A stretch of DNA of 64,000 bases from NCBI GenBank assembly GCA_911728435.2, contig OU452212.1:2982563-3046562 (forward strand). Reading direction: 5' to 3'. Positions 45,456 through 57,959 of the stretch are shown here, piece after piece (positions within the stretch are counted from its first letter, which is position 1; the number at the start of each line of letters is the position of its first letter). The DNA is from Apoderus coryli. Taxonomy: Eukaryota; Arthropoda; Insecta; Coleoptera; Attelabidae. The notes beneath the pieces were generated by a model. It searched no databases, was not told where the DNA came from, and saw only the letters and a list, made by a program, of their open reading frames with translations. The translations under genes and the position numbers were made by a program.

Positions 45456-47504
45456 AGATATTCTGATGATAGAAATACTGCCATGGATCAATGTCTCTCC
45501 ATTTTATAAAATGGAAGTTTTTCATTACAAAACCCCACCCAAATATTGATAATTTTGCTGTCAATCCAATAAATAGTACACAAGAAAACATACTATTTTT
45601 CTCTTTATTTTTACCATTAGGTAATTTAGGGTTGGAACTCACCCGTCACGAAAATTCTCATCGATAGATCTAATCTTCACATTATTTGACGAGTTTTGGG
45701 AATATGGTCGAAATGTCGCAGTAGGGGGACCACCGAAATCAGGAAAATGTTGAAAGTTTAAATGAACAGTTTCTATGCCAAGGAACATGCTAAAATTGAA
45801 ACCTGTTCGTTGCCTGATGGCTTGTGAAATTTAGGCAGAGCTATCTGTGTGCCAAACGTCTCTGAACTTTATTCAAATGAACAGGAAATGGTAAAATTGA
45901 CCATTCTAAATATTCTACCAGAAAAATGCCAAAAAGCAGTTGAACCTTTCTTTACTGGCGCCTCGTGGGTCAGAACACCGCATGTATGCTGCATTGATTT
46001 GAGGAAGTTATCGAGAACATCGAATATGACCATGAAGCAGAAGAAACTGAGGATAATTTAGAAGTTAGGGGGGGAAGACAGTGAAAAGGAACAGGAGAAG
46101 GCGAGTGATGCAAATATGGATGTGGTGGGCGACGAACTCCATATTTCGCATTATTTTAACCCATTTTCCACTATTTACGAACGTCTATGTAAACAAGTTT
46201 TCTAATATGCTGCATTTTATTTAATGTGACAATAAAATTGAAAGAAAACAAAGTCGAAAACGATTTGAATTGAAAGTTGAAACTGTTACTCTCAAATTCC
46301 ACAGCCTCAAAGTTGGAAAATACTCCACTTCGTACAGTCTGTTGCTATAACTGTTTAGAACGTAAACAACAACAACAAGGGAGAGGGCGTGTGTATAAAA
46401 CATTATTTACATCGTTACTACCCTCCTTTATATCTCCTCTTACCTCTTTCTTCTCCTCTGTCGCTGTTGCGTCTTTAATACTTCGTGACGATCGGGCTTC
46501 GAATTACGTACGATTGAAAGTTTTACACTGAACATGTATATTTAACAGCCACATCAAAAAGAAAGCACTTATTTCAATAAATTAAATAAGTAGTTGAGAG
46601 TCTGTTGATCGTATACAGGGTGTCTCTAGATTTGGCCGAAAACTGCCCACTTCATCTGTCGTAGTTTATTTACGGATTGAAATAGCGAGAAACGCCTCGT
46701 GTGTATTGCTTTTTCTGGCCTTACAACCTACGAATCCTTAGAGACATTGAAACACAGAGAGAGCAGGAATTTATTAATCATGGCCATCGATTTATTTTCC
46801 GTTTATTATTTTTTTTTATTTCATCTATTATCACTTTATTCCCTCCTTGTTGAATCAAGTGCTGTGTGTCGTCTCCAGCGACTGACGCGACGCCTCTTTT
46901 ACTTCCTTTTTAACAGCCCTCTTCGGCCCCATTATGCCTTCTTGATTACACTTATTGAGTTAGTGCTTCAGAGATATTGAGACGATAATGAAAAATATTT
47001 TTACGCGAACTTAACGGTTTTTTTTTAGTTTTCCAGTTTCATTTCTTTTATAACGAGTAAACGTTTCAGGAGAAGGGCATCCATTTAGAGAAAACACAAA
47101 ACTCTAACAGATTTTTCAACTTGCAGGCTCACGATAATAACACAGTCCAAGAAATATGCGGCCTGCCTCGGTGCCCAGCTTTGTGGTGTCAAAACGCTCC
47201 CAGAATGTCAATACTTTGTAATGTCACAAGAAAAATATTTTTATTTTCGTTCAGGTTTGGTAAAAGTGAACTTTTTCATTTTCCACAAGCATGTGTCTGA
47301 TGCATTATTTATTTTCATGAACCATTTCGTGTTATACCTAATAGGTAACAGGTACCGTATTATTTTATGCATTATAGTATATCTATATATGTTGTGACAA
47401 ACTTTATAGTTTTCTACTAGCTGGCAGAGTTAGCTAGCCATACTTTGTTGTCGATATCTAAGTGTTTAAAACATATTTTTGAAACTACGATTTCTTATAG
47501 GGTG
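45456..47504. other. Unassigned stretch
   Basis: The frame at 45849-46061 is open but unrecognised and may belong to the preceding hAT remnant. Near 46155-46205 is one copy of the ACTATTTACGAACG repeat found in tandem at 60.4-61.8 kb. A GTATACAGGGTGTCTC transposon-end word lies at 46612. Nothing else is supported. Confidence 0.35.
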
Positions 47505-49076
47505 TACCACTAAAGATGTACTATTTTTGGTTCATAATTTAAATAATCCAGAAAAAAACTGGATTGTAGGTAAAAAACCCATACCAGTAGCGCTATTCTG
47601 TACACGTTTCCGAGAGCCGTCGGTATCGGTAATTCTCACTTACCGACAGCCATCGGCAAGTCGCTTCGTGCGGCATTCTGTATGCTCTAATACCGACCGA
47701 TATCGGTAATTTGAGTCGACAAAGATCGGTATCTCACCGTGCCCTCGTTCACCTCACGGTGGACGTTACCGATATTTGTTGAGCGATTATTGGATCATTA
47801 TTCATGTTTTGGTTGGAATTGCGGATTATTATTTAAGTATATTTGGACTATATAGAGTGATTTTACAGTGTAGTGTCTAGATAAGAATTATTAGATACCT
47901 ATGTAGTTAAGTTTCGGTGTCAATATATTATAATATTTTTTTTTTCTTCTTAAAACGCCATTACATGTTAGGTATTTTAATTGACAGTGCTTTATTGCCT
48001 TATTGTTTAAAACACATTCTAATTTACAAACCAATGCATTTTGCACCATTTTCTTGCAGACATCTTACATTCAAACTTAAAACGTCGCACAAATTACAAA
48101 TGACGCACAACAAAATATTTGTTATTTGTTTACAAATATCTCACCGTTCATTGGCTGAACGTACCGATTCGATTGATGTCACTTGCAAGCCGATACTTGA
48201 CGGTTGCATTTCCGACTGTCGGTAACCGTGGCATACAGAATAGCGTCGTTTTGATTAAATCGGTCGCGCAACCGTTGGATGTCGGTAACATACCGATACC
48301 GACGATTGTCGATACAGTGTACGGAATAGCGCTACAGAGGTACGAGTGATGCAGTCCCAAAATCCAGAACTTTCTGAAACTTCCTCTCTCCTCTAAAACA
48401 GTAAAAGTAGCAAGGCTCTATCTCTGCCTGAATATCCTGCAGTCTGGACCAATGTGGATTATTTTGATTTATCCTTTTTTATACATTTCCCTGATTCCCC
48501 TAGTTTCTATCAAAACGTTGATTTACTCTAGTACCACTCAAGAAGTACTATTTTTGGTTCATAACACAAAATTTAAATGATCCAGAAAAAAAACTGGATT
48601 GTAGATAAAAAACCCATACCAGAGATACAAGTGATGCAGTCCCAAAATCCAGAACTTTCAGAAACGTCCTCTCTCCTCTCCAACAGTAACAGTAGCAAGG
48701 CTCTATCTCTGCCTGAATATCCTGCAGTCTGGACCAATGTGGATTATTTTCATTTATCAATCCTTATACATTTCTCTGATTCCCCTAGTTTCTATCAAAA
48801 CGTTGATTTACTCTAGTACCACTAAAGAAGTACTATTTATGGTTCATAATACAAAATTTAAATGATCCAGAAAAAAACTGGATTGTAAATAAAAAACCGA
48901 TACCAGAGATACGACTGATGCAGTCCAAAAATCCAGAACTTTCTGAAACGTCCTCTCTCCTCTATATCTCTGCGTGACTATCCTGCAGTCTGGACCAATG
49001 TGGATTAGTTTGATTTATCATTCTTTACATCTCCCTGATTCCCCTAGTTTCCATCAAAACGTTGATTTACTCTAAT
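47505..49076 (+). repeat. Three-copy tandem repeat, ~285 bp unit
   Basis: Copies start TACCACTAAAGA/TACCACTCAAGA at 47505, 48532 and 48817. Each contains CCAGAAAAAAACTGGATTGT, GATGCAGTCC, CCTGCAGTCTGGACCAATGT and TCCCCTAGTTTC. Copy 1 is split by a 747-bp insertion plus TSD. Copy 2 is intact. Copy 3 is ~25 bp shorter because the AACAGTAACAGTAGCAAGG stretch is missing. No conserved frame is apparent. Confidence 0.9.
47588..48334. mobile_element. 747-bp MITE with 3-bp TSD, Harbinger-like
   Basis: The ends TAGCGCTATTCTGTACAC and (inverted) TAGCGCTATTCCGTACAC are flanked by CAG on both sides (47585-47587, 48335-48337). The uninterrupted sister repeat at 48532 gives the empty site ATACCAGAGATAC with a single CAG, so the boundaries are exact. 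Many subterminal copies of CGGTAT/TACCGA occur in both orientations. The 3-bp TSD suggests the PIF/Harbinger superfamily (inference). It has no transposase. Confidence 0.88.
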
Positions 49077-50300
49077 ATAAAATCGTTGCAGCAAATCCAA
49101 GTAACAAGAAATCGAATTCCCTAAAGACGGCCGATGTTAAGATTGGAATAAAGTGGTTGTCGGACCTTTTGCTATCCGTTCGGTCAAAATCTTTATATAT
49201 AGGTACATATGTGTACAACTGCGAATTTACAATGAAATCTGTTTGGTTTTCAGGAAATTTTCAAGTAGATTGCTTCCGGCATATATCGACAGCTACTTTA
49301 TTGGTAACAGAAGATACAGTTTTCATACGGATATAGCGAACATTTAGATTTATAGGGACGAAGACTAAGTGCTGTGAACTTATTAATTTTTTTTGAAACA
49401 GTAACTGTTGATTGAAGCATAATAATTTTCTTTGATCTTCAGGATTAGCTTGTATACAACTGGAAAAACCACAAAAAGTCATTGTAAACATGTATCGAAA
49501 AGTGGCGCCCAAGGGAGTTACAGTGTTATTCTTATAGGACGCCCTGTATTTTATTAACAAGAAATCCTTAGCGGGATCTAATATATCACGATAGTTTAAT
49601 TAGTTAAAACACCTGACCGGCAATTGGGAGATGTTGGTTCAAATCCAGCTTGTGTCACGAGATTTTTTTAATTCGTACAAGTTAGTTTCTTTCATTTTTC
49701 TTTGTATATCGGTGATATACTATACTCTGTCAACTTAGTAGAATATCTTTGGTTGTTTATATGTTTAAATGTAAATTATCAAAAGCAGTTAGAAAGAGAA
49801 ACCTAGCCATCATTTTCTGCATCAAAAATCCATAAATATATATATATAGATATATGAACTTTTGAACTGAGGTCACTTTTAGGATCCAGGGGTCATGAAA
49901 TGCAGGACTGCATAAACATTTTTCAAAATTTCGGTTGTGTCGATCTCCTGAATCTGAATCTAACTGATTTTTTTTAATCTGCTAAAAGTCAATTATCATA
50001 GCAGATGACAGAAAAATCGTTTTGAAAATCGCTGTACATAAAACATTAAATTCAACGACATGAGAAATAAATTCAATAGAATCGAAAGTTTTTCACACTT
50101 CATTGGAATAATATTTTTAGAATTGTGTTCTTGAGCTGGAATTGACAAGCGGAATGACAGCGCTTTAGAGCTAAAGTTTGAGTTCACATCCACTCTATTT
50201 CAAGTCATTTCAGGATATTATTATACAGGGGCAGCGCGAACGACGAAAACTAGATATTGCAGTGACAATATGTATGCATTTTTTTAAAAATAATCTCAAA
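49077..50300. other. Non-coding stretch with a tRNA-like sequence
   Basis: No gene is recognised. GACGCCCTGTATTTTATTA near 49539 is another transposon-end-like word. Confidence 0.35.
49585..49656 (+). tRNA. tRNA-like sequence, possibly retroposed
   Basis: TAGTTTAATTAGTTAAAACA (A-box) and GGTTCAAATCC (B-box) lie at tRNA spacing. The anticodon stem CCTGA/TTGGG and the T stem GTTGG/CCAGC pair fully with wobbles. The acceptor pairs at only five of seven positions, and the base before the putative GGC anticodon is C, not U. TCACGA occurs on both sides. Likely a pseudogene or SINE head. Confidence 0.35.
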
Positions 50301-50487
50301 TACATAGGGTGCTTCAAGAAAGAGTAGGATATCAAAGATATGGTCATTTTTTCTAATGGAATTTCCTCTATTTTATCACATGATTGAATTAAGTATGAAA
50401 AATAAGACAGAGTTTTCTTATGCGAAGTCGAAGATGGCTAAACAAAACGATTCTCGAGCCGCAAACCTTGTCACAAAATTGACACAC

Positions 50488-50919
50488 CTAATCTCTGCTC
50501 AAAAACTTCATGATCCTCGTAAATGGTACGCCTCCATCTCGGTCGGTCGTTCGCGATCTGCTTTGCTCTTCACATCTAACCAACACTTCTTCATGTTGGT
50601 CTTCAGAACATCCTTGTACCGCTTTTGCTGCCCTCATGCAATAACTGAATTGTTTGGCCGGCTGTGTAGGACCGTCTTGCTTAAACCAAAGGTCACTTGT
50701 TTTCGGAACCACAACTGATTTTGGGCGACCTTCACGAAATTCGTCTTGGAGTGAACTACGACCACGATTGAATTCACCATACCATCGATAAACACTGGTC
50801 CTTGATGGAGCTTCATCTTTAAAAATTGAATTAAGTTCATTCATGCACTGTTGCTTAGTTAATCCACGTCGAAAGTTGTAAAAAATAATCGCACGAAAAT
50901 CTTCACGATTTAATTCCAT
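50488..50919 (-). pseudogene. mariner transposase N-terminus fused to a non-LTR tail
   Basis: From 50919 the frame reads MELNREDFRAIIFYNFRRGL, CMNELNSIFKDEAPSRTSVY, RWYGEFNRGRSSLQDEFREG and RPKSVVVPKT: the two helix-turn-helix motifs of a mariner transposase (about residues 1-75). After that it reads into unrelated text in another family's DNA. The next ~120 bp read, across frames, like a non-LTR element tail with a terminal zinc-finger-like CQFCDKVCGSRIVLFSHL. The catalytic D,D,D domain is absent, so this is a chimeric remnant, not a gene fusion under selection. Confidence 0.65.
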
Positions 50920-51844
50920 TTTTGGGCCGAGATGAATCTTTTAAGTTACTGTAAACAACACAAATAGTCGTATGTCAAAACGTTCTGAGTACGTACAACC
51001 TCAAAAATGTCCAACTTTGCGATAGAGCTGTCAGTTGCCAGATTCCAACACCAGGGTTGCCAAATCCGATAAAAGACAACCCTCGTACAAAGAGTTGCCC
51101 GAACTGTTATATTTGTCGTTGCCCGTTGTATCATCAAAACAACTTAGATATTCCCCTAAATAACGCCAAACTCAAGTTTTAATTAAATTTAATAATAAAA
51201 AAAATTCCCGATATGATGCAGACTCTTTGAAAAACGCTGTACACATATAGGTATAGGATAATATGGTAGGTATCTAGTTCTATATGAGCTGCATACCTTA
51301 TATGCACTTTTACACCAGGTAATTTTAAAGCAGATGATGGATTGTAAAAGAAATAAGAATTTTCCAATGTGTAACAATATCTTTACTCTTTTTGATAAAC
51401 GGTTTTCATTTAGCACAAAAGAAGGTGCAGCGCCAGCGCTATTGGTTTTTTCTATATAAAATAGTGAAAAATCCGTAAATTTGTTTTTCGGGAATTATTA
51501 CAAAATACAAATACAATTTTTTTGAAGTTTAACTGTCAGATTACCTTGGTTATCATATAGATGTTCCTTGGTGCTTCATTCTTCGACTTTGAAACATTTA
51601 GTCAAGTTGTTGAGTTATTAAGATATTGGAAGTTGAAAGGATGCACAACGTTACTTCTTCCTAAAAGTTCAGCAAAAGGAACAGACAAGGTTCTGGTGAA
51701 ACTCAGTTTGCATATTGTAAATCCAATCATAACCTAGTTGAATTCTTAAAACTCTTAAGGCTCTTTGTGCATGGTATATTATTTCAGTATTTTTAGAGAA
51801 ACGCTAGCTGAGGGCAAGGACGAGCTAAATTGTGGACTAAGCAC

Positions 51845-52350
51845 AGTAAACGTTGTGGAAGCAGACTGTTTGGACCAACATCAACGAAGCTTTCACAAAC
51901 GCAAGCTTAAAATTATATTCAAACGATACTAAAATCAAAAAGAATGCTTGGATGACTGATGACATTCTTTATTTGATGGAAGACCGACGCTTGAAAAAGG
52001 GCCATCTGGAATACCTCCAGATGAATAGTGAAATAAAGAACAAAGTTAGAACGGCCAAAGAAAATTGGATCGAAAATCTGGAGAGTAAATATGACACTTT
52101 TAATATGCAAAAGAAAATTAAGGAGACTGCTGGTGTATACAAGCCTTGTCAAACTGGCATTCTCTTGGCAGCAGCTATATCAAGGACATTTTTGATGATG
52201 AAAGATCGGACACTCCTGGACAATATACCCGCGAAGGGCTAGATATAACTAAGGACGAAGTCCAACATGCAATTTCGTTGTCAAAAAATAGAAGAGTTGC
52301 AGGTCTAGATGGAATTTATTGGGAAATCATTAATCCTTATAAAATCTGAT
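51845..52350 (+). pseudogene. Non-LTR RT linker and RT start
   Basis: The frame 51853-52150 reads WTNINEAFTNASLKLY, KKNAWMTDDILYLMEDRRLK, VRTAKENWIENLESKYDTFN and MQKKIKETAGV, the linker between endonuclease and RT. A shift near 52150 leads to YIKDIFDDERSDTPG, DITKDEVQHAISLSKNRRVA and GLDGIYWEIIN (RT motif 0/1). The text ends there. Same RT type as 25540-25985 and 37120-37624, but the pieces do not overlap enough to show they are one subfamily. Confidence 0.72.
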
Positions 52351-52784
52351 AGTCCTGTCTTTGTCGTCGAAAATCTGCAAAAAAATGACCGCTATCTATG
52401 TGACTTAAACACACAGGTCTGTCTATATGGAAAATTTATTTTTTGCTGCATCCCAACAGGTACTTTTAATGCGGCCACACTATTTTATTAATTAATTTAA
52501 TTACATCTACAAAAGTTCATTTTGTGTGCGACTCAGAGGGAGATATCAATTATTTCCCATCCATCTGACTTAGGTTATTGACAAAGATATGATCACATCC
52601 ATCCATCTGACGGCTCTCATGACACTGTCGTATGTAAGAATAACGTACCCATTCGTAAATTCTATTGAAAAATTATTAGTCTTTAAAAATATGACTCACT
52701 TCACACATACTACGTTCCTTTTATAAATATCACTATTCCAAATGTCATAAAAACTGTGACAACTACCGCACACAAAAGGTAACT

Positions 52785-53582
52785 GTCAAGCAAATTATTA
52801 GTAAAATAAGTGACACCAACGTTAAAAAAAAATATTTCCAAATTATGACAAACCAACGAACTTCAAAATAAAGAGATATGGTAGAATCATAACTGCAACC
52901 AATGAATTTCAAATTAGAGAGATATGGTAGAATAATACCTGCAACCAACGTATCTCAAAATAGAGAGATATGGTAGTTCTAAAAAATAACGTCCACCACT
53001 ATTAACGTTAACGTTATTTTAACATCTGGTTAAACCAACGAATTTCAAAATAGAAAGATACGGTAGTGAATTTTTAGCTTAAACTTTAAATTTATATACG
53101 GGGTGAGTCAAAAATGTATTTCTTTATTTTGTTAAGGAGAAAAAAGTAATATTTTGAATAATTTTTTGATTTATTTAGATTTCAATTCAAGATTTCTTTA
53201 AAAGTTAAACTATAAGCTCCTAGAGGTGATCTACGGGGTGACTCAAAAATGTTTCTATTTATCTTCAATATATATAGGTACGGTAGAACGTAATAGATAG
53301 AAAAATTTTCAGATATTTTTAGTTTTTTAGATTGGTTTATGAAATTATTGCACAGGGTGGTTAAAAAATGTTCCAAAAAAATTTTAATTTGAAGTTTTTT
53401 TGTATATATATTGTAAGTTTTACAGTATTTCTAGGAAATTTTTTTTTTGAGTTTTTTTTTGATTTTTTTTTTTTTTAATTTTTGTTTTTATTTTTTTTTT
53501 ATTTTTTTTACAACCCTCAATGACTTTTGTCATAGATAAGACTACCACAAGACGACTGGGAAATCCCGCAAGGGATTTCTTG
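52785..53582 (+). mobile_element. Compact copy of the hairpin-ended family (single monomer)
   Basis: It contains four imperfect repeats of AACGAATTTCAAAATAGAGA and GATATGGTAG (52850-53070), the AACGTTAACGTTA palindrome, then just one ~130-bp satellite monomer (from 53090), the CTACGGGGTGACTC terminus, a T-rich tract and the terminal hairpin (53560-53579) plus TTG at 53582. It ends in ordinary sequence, not another unit. Confidence 0.7.
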
Positions 53583-54659
53583 ATAAAATCATAAAGAATG
53601 AAATGAAAACTGCCCTGAAGGAATTTCCATTAAAGGCTTAAACATAAATAACCTTAGTGCTGGGAATGGTGGGAGCGAATTATAATATTATAAATAATGA
53701 ATGATATTCCCGCTATAGGGTAGAACATATGACGATGTCTTGATTTTGAATACGACGCACTGTATAGTAAAGAAAAAATAAACCAAAATTGAAAAGAGTC
53801 GCAAATGTCTTTACACGATTCCCGCGATATGTCCTATATTATTTTTATTATCTTTTGTACTCCGGAGTAGTGATATGTTTTTATCGGAATTGATGATGGG
53901 GAAGTTGGATCTGAAAGGGGAAAGTGAAAATCAATCACATGGAAGAGCGCGACGACAGACATACATTTTTCTGATAAGCACTTCTCCCTTTTGTTGATTT
54001 AATTAAATTCGAAGGATTTTTTTTTATTTTTTCTTCGACGATATCTAATTTAGATAATAATATGTAACTTTTTTTTAATATAAGAATTGATATAAAACGA
54101 AATCAAGCCGAGTAAACCTCTGCGGATTTATTAGGCGAAAAGTCAAAGAAGAAATTTATAGCAGAATCGTGAAGTGATGGGCTGATTACTATGTACAGGG
54201 TGGCCTAAATTAAACGTTTTCTTATGGGAACTCATGCTCCTGTCGAAACTTACTATTTAAATTAGTCTTATTGTTAATCATAATGGCAGACGAACAAGCA
54301 CATAATATTATAATTACACCCGATTTAGAGAATTTATCAAGAAAAAAAAACAAAGACAAAGGATCATTTTGGTGCTGACTGGGAATCACATGAACGATTA
54401 TTGTATTTTAAAAATTGTTTCACAATAATTTAACACTTACTATCCATGAATGAGCAAGGCCAAGATGAACCTGAGGAAGAAAATGATGAAAACATAATAT
54501 TTGTAACTGTAGAAAAAAATTGAAAATTAGTTTGTTTATGTTACTCCGAACAAGGTTTCTTGGAGTTGTGGCGTTTTGCATACACGGAAAAAAATACTGT
54601 TGCAGTTTCAAATATTAGTTAGTATTTGGTCGCGATTCATTGTTTCGAATACATTTATT
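53583..54659. other. Non-coding stretch
   Basis: No gene is assigned. GTACAGGGTGGCCTAAATTA at about 54194 is a widespread transposon-end-like word without a partner here. Confidence 0.35.
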
Positions 54660-55651
54660 ATGGCTTCAGGTCCATGTAATTCCAACAATATAGTACTTCG
54701 TTTTGAGGTAATTACTGGTAAGTTATTAAATTTAAAATATATTATATATTTGCGCTCGAAAAATTTTACTGTCACTCTAACACTAACATTAGAATATAAT
54801 ACACTGTAACCACTTTATTGGTTTAATATATTATATGTTTCATTTAAACAAGACGTACAGTTCATTTAATGCATAAAACCATTACGGCAAAAACATTTTA
54901 TAATCAAGATTTAATCAACTTTCATATTGTCTAAATCACAATTATTATGGAAACAATAATCATGTTTTTAATACAATTTTTATATGCCATGGTGTCAAAT
55001 ACACATTATATTAAATTCAATGATTCTTCTCGTTAACCCAACAACATTTTTACTCGGTTGGAGAGATCTGGCAGTCTGGCAACACTCATTTAATTATTGC
55101 CCTGATTGCACATGTGTGGTTCGTTTTTCGGTATTTCCCATTGTTGTATTGATAAAGCTAGCTAGCAGTAGCTGCCAGTTGTTGTTGTTAGGTATTGTTA
55201 TGGGCAATATTGTAGAATTGTTTAAAAAGTGGGGTGTATAGAAGATTTATTACCTATTTTTGAAGACTGACTACATAGTAGATTAAGTGATTTTTGATTA
55301 ATGTTTGCATTTCTTAATACATAATACAGTAGGTAACTTTGTGTAAAAATTTGACTCCATTTAACACGTTAATTTTGTTATTATACCTACCTAGGTAAAA
55401 TTATTGTGTAACTAAACCAAATTGTTTTTCTACCAATTTTAGTATGTTAGATACCTTGGTTCTTGGTATTACGTATGCGTAATTCATTTATTAATTTTAG
55501 GCACCAAAATTACATTGGAAGATGTACAAGAATTATCTCATGAAAATATTAGAGTAATTTCCTCAAATAGGAACTCGAATTCTGTTTTTTAAATCGTTAG
55601 AAACATACCTACACGAAAATGCTGTTGGATATAAACAATATGCCTGTTCTG
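54660..55651 (+). pseudogene. Two-exon SAM-like domain frame
   Basis: ATG at 54660 (MASGPCNSNNIVLRFEVIT) runs to a perfect donor (ACTG|GTAAGT, 54717/54718). An acceptor (TTTTAG|GC) at 55500/55501 continues in frame as TKITLEDVQELSHENIRVI. Frame 0 stops at 55590 (49 aa). A +1 reading from about 55558 instead continues PQIGTRILFFKSLETYLHEN to a second donor at 55651. LSHENIRVI joined to PQIGTRILF resembles a SAM-like helical motif found at the N-terminus of many insect repeat-encoded and host proteins. One indel would explain the break. Splicing is inferred. Confidence 0.4.
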
Positions 55652-57378
55652 GTAACTTAGTTTGAACTTGGATGTTATTAACTTATTCTAATAATTTCTA
55701 TCTATAGATAAATGATAATTATGAACTTCTTGTCCCATCAACCCCCGGTAGCGCACGTATACATCCGCTAGTCGTATGCTGCTTCTGAGGGGAGCATAAT
55801 GGATATGACAACATGCATAATGCGATCGTTGTCCCCACTGAAAATAGACAGGTAGCCTTTGCGGAGTGAATGGTTTTGAACAATTTGATTAAAAAAAAGG
55901 ATGTATCATTTAACTTTTGCTTTTTTTTTCGTTAGTTTGGTCAGAGAATTTGTTAATTTTTTTACTTTTATGAAAATATATTGTTTTTTTTTCTGTCAAA
56001 CTGCAGTTATTATAGATTTTATTGCATAGCGAACACAAGTTCTATCTTTTCAATTACCAGTTGTACTATTGGCAAATATACTTTGCATTTGGCTCAGCAT
56101 TTGCTTATATAGTATACAATAAGTTGATATATTAGTATACAATTACAAATCGATTAAAACCCGTTAACAGTTTGTAGTTTGTTGAATTAAATTTCTGTTG
56201 AATTCAACGAGACATCCAAAGAAAACTTTGTGTCGTTTTGGTAAAAGAATATGTTAGCTCAAGGAAAAACTAGTACTTTTCAATCAATGCTAAAGCATAC
56301 GGTTGATTCAATGAAACGTTGTATTTAAACCATTCATTGAAACTCAATAACACCTTGTAATTGAGCAGATAATGCAATACTATTAGGTACCAAATATAGG
56401 CTTATACTTGAATGAAACGTTGTTGTATTCGAGGAATACTGAATGTAATATGTCATTGAATCAAAGGGTGTGGTTTTGGCAAAACTACAGATTTTTCTCT
56501 GTGTACGGAGGCCTCGTATAATATAGTTGAGGGCACAAAAATTTAAACTGTTTGGCCCTTGGAACATACTGAAAAAACCATTATGGTCCTAAGACTTCAA
56601 AGTTTGGAGACCCTCGTATGTATCTTTGACTGAACTAAAGCTGCATTATTGAAAATCCAATTAGACTATCATTCCTCGCCTTTTATCTCTATATCATTCA
56701 TTACAATATCATCCCCTCGGAGTCCACATTACAATATTAATATAAATGAACCCTATATATCCCTATCCTGTATTAAATATTCAAAACAAACACAAAATCT
56801 CCATCACCATCATCATCACCCTTCTTTATATTTGATGCCAAGTATTTTCTTTTTGCGCTTGCTTGGTTTTCTGCTCTTCTGGAAATTTAAATATTGTCAT
56901 CTCGTTCGTTTGCAATCCATTTCAGTGACACTCTTCAATAATAAACTTTGACGCATCTGCTTCATTTTACTTGGAAAATATGCCCACTAGATACTTGAAA
57001 TTACGGCGGAATATTTTCTGGTGCAACATTATTTTTCAACACGATACAATTACCACAGAAAGCTGAATCTTATTAACAACAAAGGCCATCAGGAAAAATG
57101 CGAATACAAAGAAAACACGGGATCAGGCAGGCAGGTTAGTTGATCAATACAGTCTTGAAAGTGTAATTTCTGAAGTAGGTACGAGTCTACTCCAAGTCAA
57201 CAAGGAGTGTCTCCTCGGAAATTAAACGTATTTTGATTCGTTTAGGAACTTCATACAAATTCATGATAGTCGATTTTTATCGATGAACGACTTTAAGGAA
57301 TACTGTTAGGACACGTATATTTTCATGTATATGTTATTTTTGTTGTTATTATTGATATTGATGTTGTGAGAAAAATTA
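55652..57378. other. Non-coding stretch
   Basis: No gene or element is recognised. A short CATCAC microsatellite lies at about 56803-56822. Confidence 0.35.
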
Positions 57379-57838
57379 AAAGGCGGCAACTTTCATGTTC
57401 ATAATTTAAACATAAGAAGAAAGCATATCATTGATATACCACCCCATAGAACAGCTTTATTTCAAGGGTCGTTTTCATATACCATAGCTGCAGAGTATAA
57501 CAAATTGCCTCAGAATTTTACGTCTCTCTCAATATCCAGGTTTAAATTAAAAGTATCTGAAATGTTATTTGATGAGCAGTGTCGTCTGTTGAATTGTTAA
57601 GTCTATTAAATTTCCTCCCATAGTCCTATCTTTATCACTCCTTTTTATTTTTGTTTATTTTATTTCACTTAGTTTTTAGTTTATGCGTAAATTATGGTTG
57701 TGTACTATATATCACTCATACTGATGATTTTGTTTCTATTGTTAGATAATTTATTTTCTTAGGTTCATGAAGAATATCAGCAATGCTGAACATGCGCCTT
57801 TTAACAATATCATATTGAAAAAATATATAAATAAATAA
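57379..57838 (+). pseudogene. 3' end of a non-LTR retrotransposon
   Basis: The open frame 57379-57600 reads NLNIRRKHIIDIPPHRTAL, SYTIAAEYNKLPQNFTSLSI and SRFKLKVSEMLFDE, ending TAA. This is the usual C-terminus of Jockey/CR1-type ORF2 proteins (R-rich strand, then W/YN-x-LP, then FK-x-x-L). About 230 bp of 3' UTR and an (AAAT)n tail at 57825-57838 complete a strongly 5'-truncated insertion. Confidence 0.65.
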
Positions 57839-57959
57839 ATCAATTAAGATACTTAAAGTAAATTAATTAAGTAAATATTCTACAGTTCAATATATATACA
57901 TATATATACAAAACACACAATACAAACTACTATCCAGTGTGTGAATCGCTCACAAATTA

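Noticed and set aside
47479..48360. ORFs within the 747-bp insertion and across its borders (for example 47479-47709, 48119-48360)
   Set aside because: They cross the transposon boundary or are made of subterminal CGGTAT/TACCGA repeats. No domain is recognisable.
56800..56822. His-rich ORF (HHHHHH) at 56649-56951
   Set aside because: It arises from a CATCAC/CATCAT microsatellite. No start context or homology supports a gene.
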